From G963667675 sp963667675 (GTDB lineage: Bacteria; Chloroflexota; Dehalococcoidia; Lucifugimonadales; UBA3495), in assembly GCA_963667675.1 (NCBI GenBank), contig OY763929.1:2108001-2172000 (forward strand): a stretch of DNA of 64,000 nucleotides, in the 5' to 3' direction. Shown here in pieces: positions 61,518 to 64,000 of the stretch (positions within the stretch are counted from its first letter, which is position 1; each line of letters begins with the position of its first letter). The notes under the pieces are model-generated. The model ran no database searches, was not told the DNA's origin, and saw only the letters and a list, made by a program, of their open reading frames with translations. A program made the position numbers and the translations under genes.

Positions 61518-61745
61518 ATGCGTACTACAGTAACCATCGACGATGACGTGCTGGCGGTAGCCCGGGCACTGGCTGTTCGGAAGGGGAGCAGCCTGGGCCG
61601 CGCCCTGTCTGAATTGGCAAGACGCGGTTTCAAGAGCGGCGGGAATTCCGGGAACCGCGGAGACGAGACGGTGTTTGTCGCGGCAGCCGACGCCGAGCCA
61701 ATCACCAGCGAGGACGTCCATAAGGCACTGAGCGACTGGCCGTGA
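61518..61745 (+). CDS. VapB-type antitoxin (ribbon-helix-helix)
   Basis: 75 residues. RTTVTIDDDVLAVARALA is a ribbon-helix-helix DNA-binding N-terminus, and LGRALSELARRGF is its second helix. The C-terminal part would neutralise the toxin. The stop overlaps the toxin GTG (GTGA), the classic coupled toxin-antitoxin arrangement. Confidence 0.88.
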   Translation: MRTTVTIDDDVLAVARALAVRKGSSLGRALSELARRGFKSGGNSGNRGDETVFVAAADAEPITSEDVHKALSDWP

Positions 61746-62176
61746 CGGCGTTGCTGGACGTCAACGTCCTGATAGCGCTGGCTTGGCCTAATCACGTACA
61801 CCATGCTGCGGCCCGAGACTGGTTCGAGACTCATAGGCAAGACGGCTGGGCCACCTGCGCCCTGACGGAAGCGGGGTTCGTTCGGGTTTCCTGCAACCCA
61901 TCGGCGGTGCGCCATACCGTCACTCCCTTGGACGCCATCACTGTGTTGGAGAGGCTCACGACGTTGGGGTCGCACACCTTCTGGCCTTTGGACCAGCCCA
62001 TCATTCATCTGCCGGAGCAGGTCAGGTCCCGTCTCCAAGGGTACCGCCAGATAACCGACGCCGTCCTGCTGGCCGCGGCCATGCAACGGGGCGGGCAGCT
62101 AGCCACCCTGGATAGCGGCTTGGCAGGACTGGCAGCGGAGGGCGCCCGGTCTTCCGTGTGCGTTATTCCGGTGTGA
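61742..62176 (+). CDS. VapC-type PIN-domain ribonuclease toxin
   Basis: 144 residues from GTG 61,742. The PIN domain has Asp6 (TALLDVNVLIAL), a central Glu (LTEAGFVRV), Asp in YRQITDAVLLAAA and Asp in LATLDSGL, forming the four-acid metal site. It probably cleaves tRNA or rRNA when freed from the antitoxin. Confidence 0.9.
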   Translation: MTALLDVNVLIALAWPNHVHHAAARDWFETHRQDGWATCALTEAGFVRVSCNPSAVRHTVTPLDAITVLERLTTLGSHTFWPLDQPIIHLPEQVRSRLQGYRQITDAVLLAAAMQRGGQLATLDSGLAGLAAEGARSSVCVIPV

Positions 62177-62641
62177 CGGGGGCTTAGGCTTACGGGGGAG
62201 GAACCGGAAGGTTTAAGGGCCGTTCGTTCGTTTTGGTTCGACAAGCCCTTCGAGAACCTCAGGACAGGCTCACCACGAACGGGCTTTCAGTTAGCCCGGC
62301 AAGTGTTAATGCGAGACCACGACGCCGCAACCCAATGGGTCACCGCGATGCCAGTTCACGGCTGGTCCTAACGATCAAGTGCGCGAAGCCGACGATCTGT
62401 GCTGTGCGAGGAAGACCGTTGCGCAGTGTTGGCAGACAAAGCTGAAGACCGTTGGTCGCACCGGGCACTTACAGGCATCACTTATGTTTTGGCAGAGATA
62501 CAGGTTTGGGCCTCTCGTAAGGTGTTTGGCCGCCTATGGTAACATTAGCCCAATCCGTCTGGACCTTTCGGAGATACGTCGTGATGAAACTTGGGCCTGG
62601 GGTTGCGCCGTACTTCTTGTTACAATATAACCAGGTGACTG
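62177..62641. other. intergenic region
   Basis: Holds a GACAAGCCCTTCGAGAACCTC repeat (62,236-62,284) and about 350 nt of less GC-rich sequence without a supported gene. Confidence 0.5.
62236..62284. repeat. GACAAGCCCTTCGAGA-type intergenic repeat
   Basis: Nearly identical to the copy following tRNA-His (35,955-36,004). Confidence 0.7.
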
Positions 62642-62671
62642 TTGACACTGCCTGATTGTGTCCAGTAAGAT
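62642..62671 (+). promoter_or_regulatory. promoter of the two-gene membrane cassette
   Basis: A perfect TTGACA (62,642-62,647), 18-nt spacer, TAAGAT (62,666-62,671). Confidence 0.55.
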
Positions 62672-62704
62672 TTGCTCGATTCCAAAGTGGGTGTTGAAAA
62701 CGTA

Positions 62705-63010
62705 ATGGTAACGAAAGTTGGAGCAATACGTCCCATTGTTCGTGGGCGGAGGGGCGGGACTCCCGAATTTGTGAGCCATCTCAATGATTGGGGCTACGCT
62801 AGTCTGGATGAGGATGTAAAGGAAGCCTTCCAGCAAGGCATAATTGCCATTGGCAATTTGTCAAAGCACAATACCATAAGCCAGGAGGCTACGGGCAAGC
62901 TATTCAGCCTACTCCTCGCCGCTTATGTTGAACGTGTGCTGCACGACTCTTTAGAAGTGCGCTTGCGGGTAGGGGTGGATTCCTTATTGGCGGAGGCTAT
63001 AGATGACTAA
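62705..63010 (+). CDS. hypothetical protein, first gene of a coupled pair
   Basis: About 101 residues from ATG 62,705 (TTG 62,672 lies within the predicted promoter). It is a small soluble helical protein with a basic N-terminus (RPIVRGRRGG). FVSHLNDWGYASLDEDVKEAF and LLLAAYVERVLHDSLEVRLR look like packed helices. No known domain was recognised. The stop overlaps the ATG of the next gene by 8 nt, so the two are translated together. Confidence 0.6.
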   Translation: MVTKVGAIRPIVRGRRGGTPEFVSHLNDWGYASLDEDVKEAFQQGIIAIGNLSKHNTISQEATGKLFSLLLAAYVERVLHDSLEVRLRVGVDSLLAEAIDD

Positions 63011-63449
63011 CGAAGACGAACAACCCTCGTTACCTGCCCCAAACCCCGATGACGCTTTAGAGCAGGAAGGCTCGCCGGATGAAGAACCTGGCGAGCCTTT
63101 TCTCACTGAGGAGGACCTGGAAGGTGTGCCGCCCGAGCAAAGGCAAATGATCATGCGGGCCTTCTCATCCGTGACGGGATTTGCAGGACCGGTGTTCAAC
63201 CCTATATTGCGGCGGGTTACTTCAGGTCACATAGACAAGATTCTTGAGCACGTCGAACAATCTAGCGTTCGCTCAAGTAACAGCGCCGCATCCGAACGCA
63301 GATACCAGTTTGCCTACACGATACTGGGTTTGGCTGCCTTGGTGTTCTTAGTAGTGTTCTTCAGTGACGACCCCGACATCTTGATTCCCATTGTCTCCGC
63401 CTCCGCAGGATTCGCTGGAGGGTTTGGGATAGGTCGATTCCGTAGGTGA
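63003..63449 (+). CDS. two-TM membrane protein with acidic N-terminus
   Basis: 148 residues. An acidic, Pro-rich first 40 residues are followed by a helical middle (EQRQMIMRAFSSVTGFAGPVF) and two TM helices (FAYTILGLAALVFLVVFF, IPIVSASAGFAGGFGIG) with a basic tail FRR. It weakly resembles DUF2335-type predicted membrane proteins, but this is not certain. It is coupled to the preceding small gene and sits between vapBC and a restriction-modification gene. Confidence 0.6.
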   Translation: MTNEDEQPSLPAPNPDDALEQEGSPDEEPGEPFLTEEDLEGVPPEQRQMIMRAFSSVTGFAGPVFNPILRRVTSGHIDKILEHVEQSSVRSSNSAASERRYQFAYTILGLAALVFLVVFFSDDPDILIPIVSASAGFAGGFGIGRFRR

Positions 63450-63651
63450 ATGGGCCTAGTCGCCCTGAGAGCAAATGCTGAGTAAAGGCAATTTCATGTG
63501 CTAAGGCCCGACGAGTGTATTGAGCGTCCCCTTCAGTTCCCCTAAATCATTGTCAGAAGACCTCCACTCGGTCACAACCTATAAAGGTGATTCCGCGGTT
63601 GCCGTCGTATCAAGAGAATGTCGAGCGACCGTGGCTATCAGTCACGCGACT
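63450..63651. other. intergenic region
   Basis: Separates convergent genes; nothing recognisable was seen. Confidence 0.4.
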
Positions 63652-64000
63652 TTAGCTTGAGGCCGACTCTTCTGCCGCCCGCGTCAGGTTCAACTTCAGC
63701 AGGCGTTCCAGGATAGCGGGGGTGGGGAGGGCTTGGGGCCAGGTGTAGGCGTGGAGGACAGCTTGGTCCAGGCGTTGGTGGGCTTGCTGGAGCCAGGTGG
63801 GGCGCTGGTTGTAGAGGTTGGTTAGGGTGCGCTTTTTGAGGTCGTCGGCCGGGAGGTTGGGCGGGTTGAGCCAGCCCTCTCGCAGGTTGTTCAGGTCTTT
63901 GGCGGCCTCGGCGATGGCTTCCCATTGGGCGTCGGTGGGGTCCGGGAAGGGGAAGGTCTCGAAGCAGGTGGTGGGGGTGTACCGGAAGCCAGACTCCTTT
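63652..64000 (-). CDS. C-terminus of a type IIG/IIL-like DNA methyltransferase-restriction enzyme (partial)
   Basis: The minus-strand frame is open from the window edge to TAA at 63,654-63,652, about 115 residues. FRYTPTTCFETFPFPDPTD, DLKKRTLTNLYNQRPTWL and HQRLDQAVLHAYTWP match the C-terminal target-recognition end of large single-chain DNA methyltransferases (MmeI/YeeA-like). The start lies beyond the window, so length and nuclease status are unknown. Confidence 0.75.
   Translation of the reverse strand, partial: KESGFRYTPTTCFETFPFPDPTDAQWEAIAEAAKDLNNLREGWLNPPNLPADDLKKRTLTNLYNQRPTWLQQAHQRLDQAVLHAYTWPQALPTPAILERLLKLNLTRAAEESASS

Overview
The window looks like a GC-rich bacterial chromosome, most likely a Chloroflexota of the Dehalococcoidia/SAR202 type. 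This assignment is inference from gene content; no rRNA or marker tree is available here. It rests on four things: a coenzyme F420 gene set (cofE; cofG-cofH-cofD-cofC plus an F420-type LLM oxidoreductase); futalosine-type menaquinone genes (mqnA and a ubiD/ubiA/ubiX/ubiE cluster); an archaeal-type fructose-1,6-bisphosphate aldolase/phosphatase; and many lipoprotein-type transport genes. Many genes start with GTG or TTG and are packed with 1-4 nt overlaps.

Layout. 0-4 kb: a cut-off unknown gene, a membrane coiled-coil protein and the molybdate transporter modABC. 4.2-8.9 kb: a zinc-ribbon protein, then a promoter-led operon of UbiD, UbiA, UbiX, a small retropepsin-like protease and UbiE. 9-16.4 kb: a HemL-like aminotransferase, prfA-prmC, dinB, cofE, a cobalamin adenosyltransferase and hisH-hisA. 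16.4-20 kb: a minus-strand group with the FAD and 2Fe-2S subunits of a xanthine/CO-dehydrogenase-type enzyme but no molybdopterin subunit, plus MoaD-like, NUDIX and GNAT genes. 20-28.7 kb: a DUF35 protein, an HNH-like orphan, mqnA-metF, a secreted gluzincin and an oligopeptide-type ABC transporter without its ATPases.

28.7-36 kb is accessory. A 1,366-residue fibronectin-type surface protein and a duplicated coiled-coil/membrane gene sit in a bed of palindromic and tandem intergenic repeats, followed by tRNA-His and tRNA-Arg. 36-50.8 kb: a NYN protein, an epimerase, folC, fabF, two insertion sequences (IS481-like and IS110), ruvB, the F420 operon and fabI. 50.8-54.2 kb: an EVE-McrB/McrC restriction module whose mcrC carries a frameshift. 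54.4-61.2 kb: FBP aldolase/phosphatase, aspS, a DUF255 thioredoxin protein and an amidase. 61.5-64 kb: a VapBC pair, a two-gene unknown membrane cassette and the C-terminus of a large DNA methyltransferase/restriction enzyme running off the edge.

The most striking object is the IS110 element (about 42,192-43,310). Its non-coding end folds into two guide-bearing loops. The target loop matches the flanking DNA on both sides of the insertion, and the donor loop matches both element ends. The element sits exactly inside a repeat that is found uninterrupted elsewhere in the window. Joining its two ends would create a promoter for the RNA. This reads as a complete IS110 bridge-RNA system aimed at a dispersed intergenic repeat.
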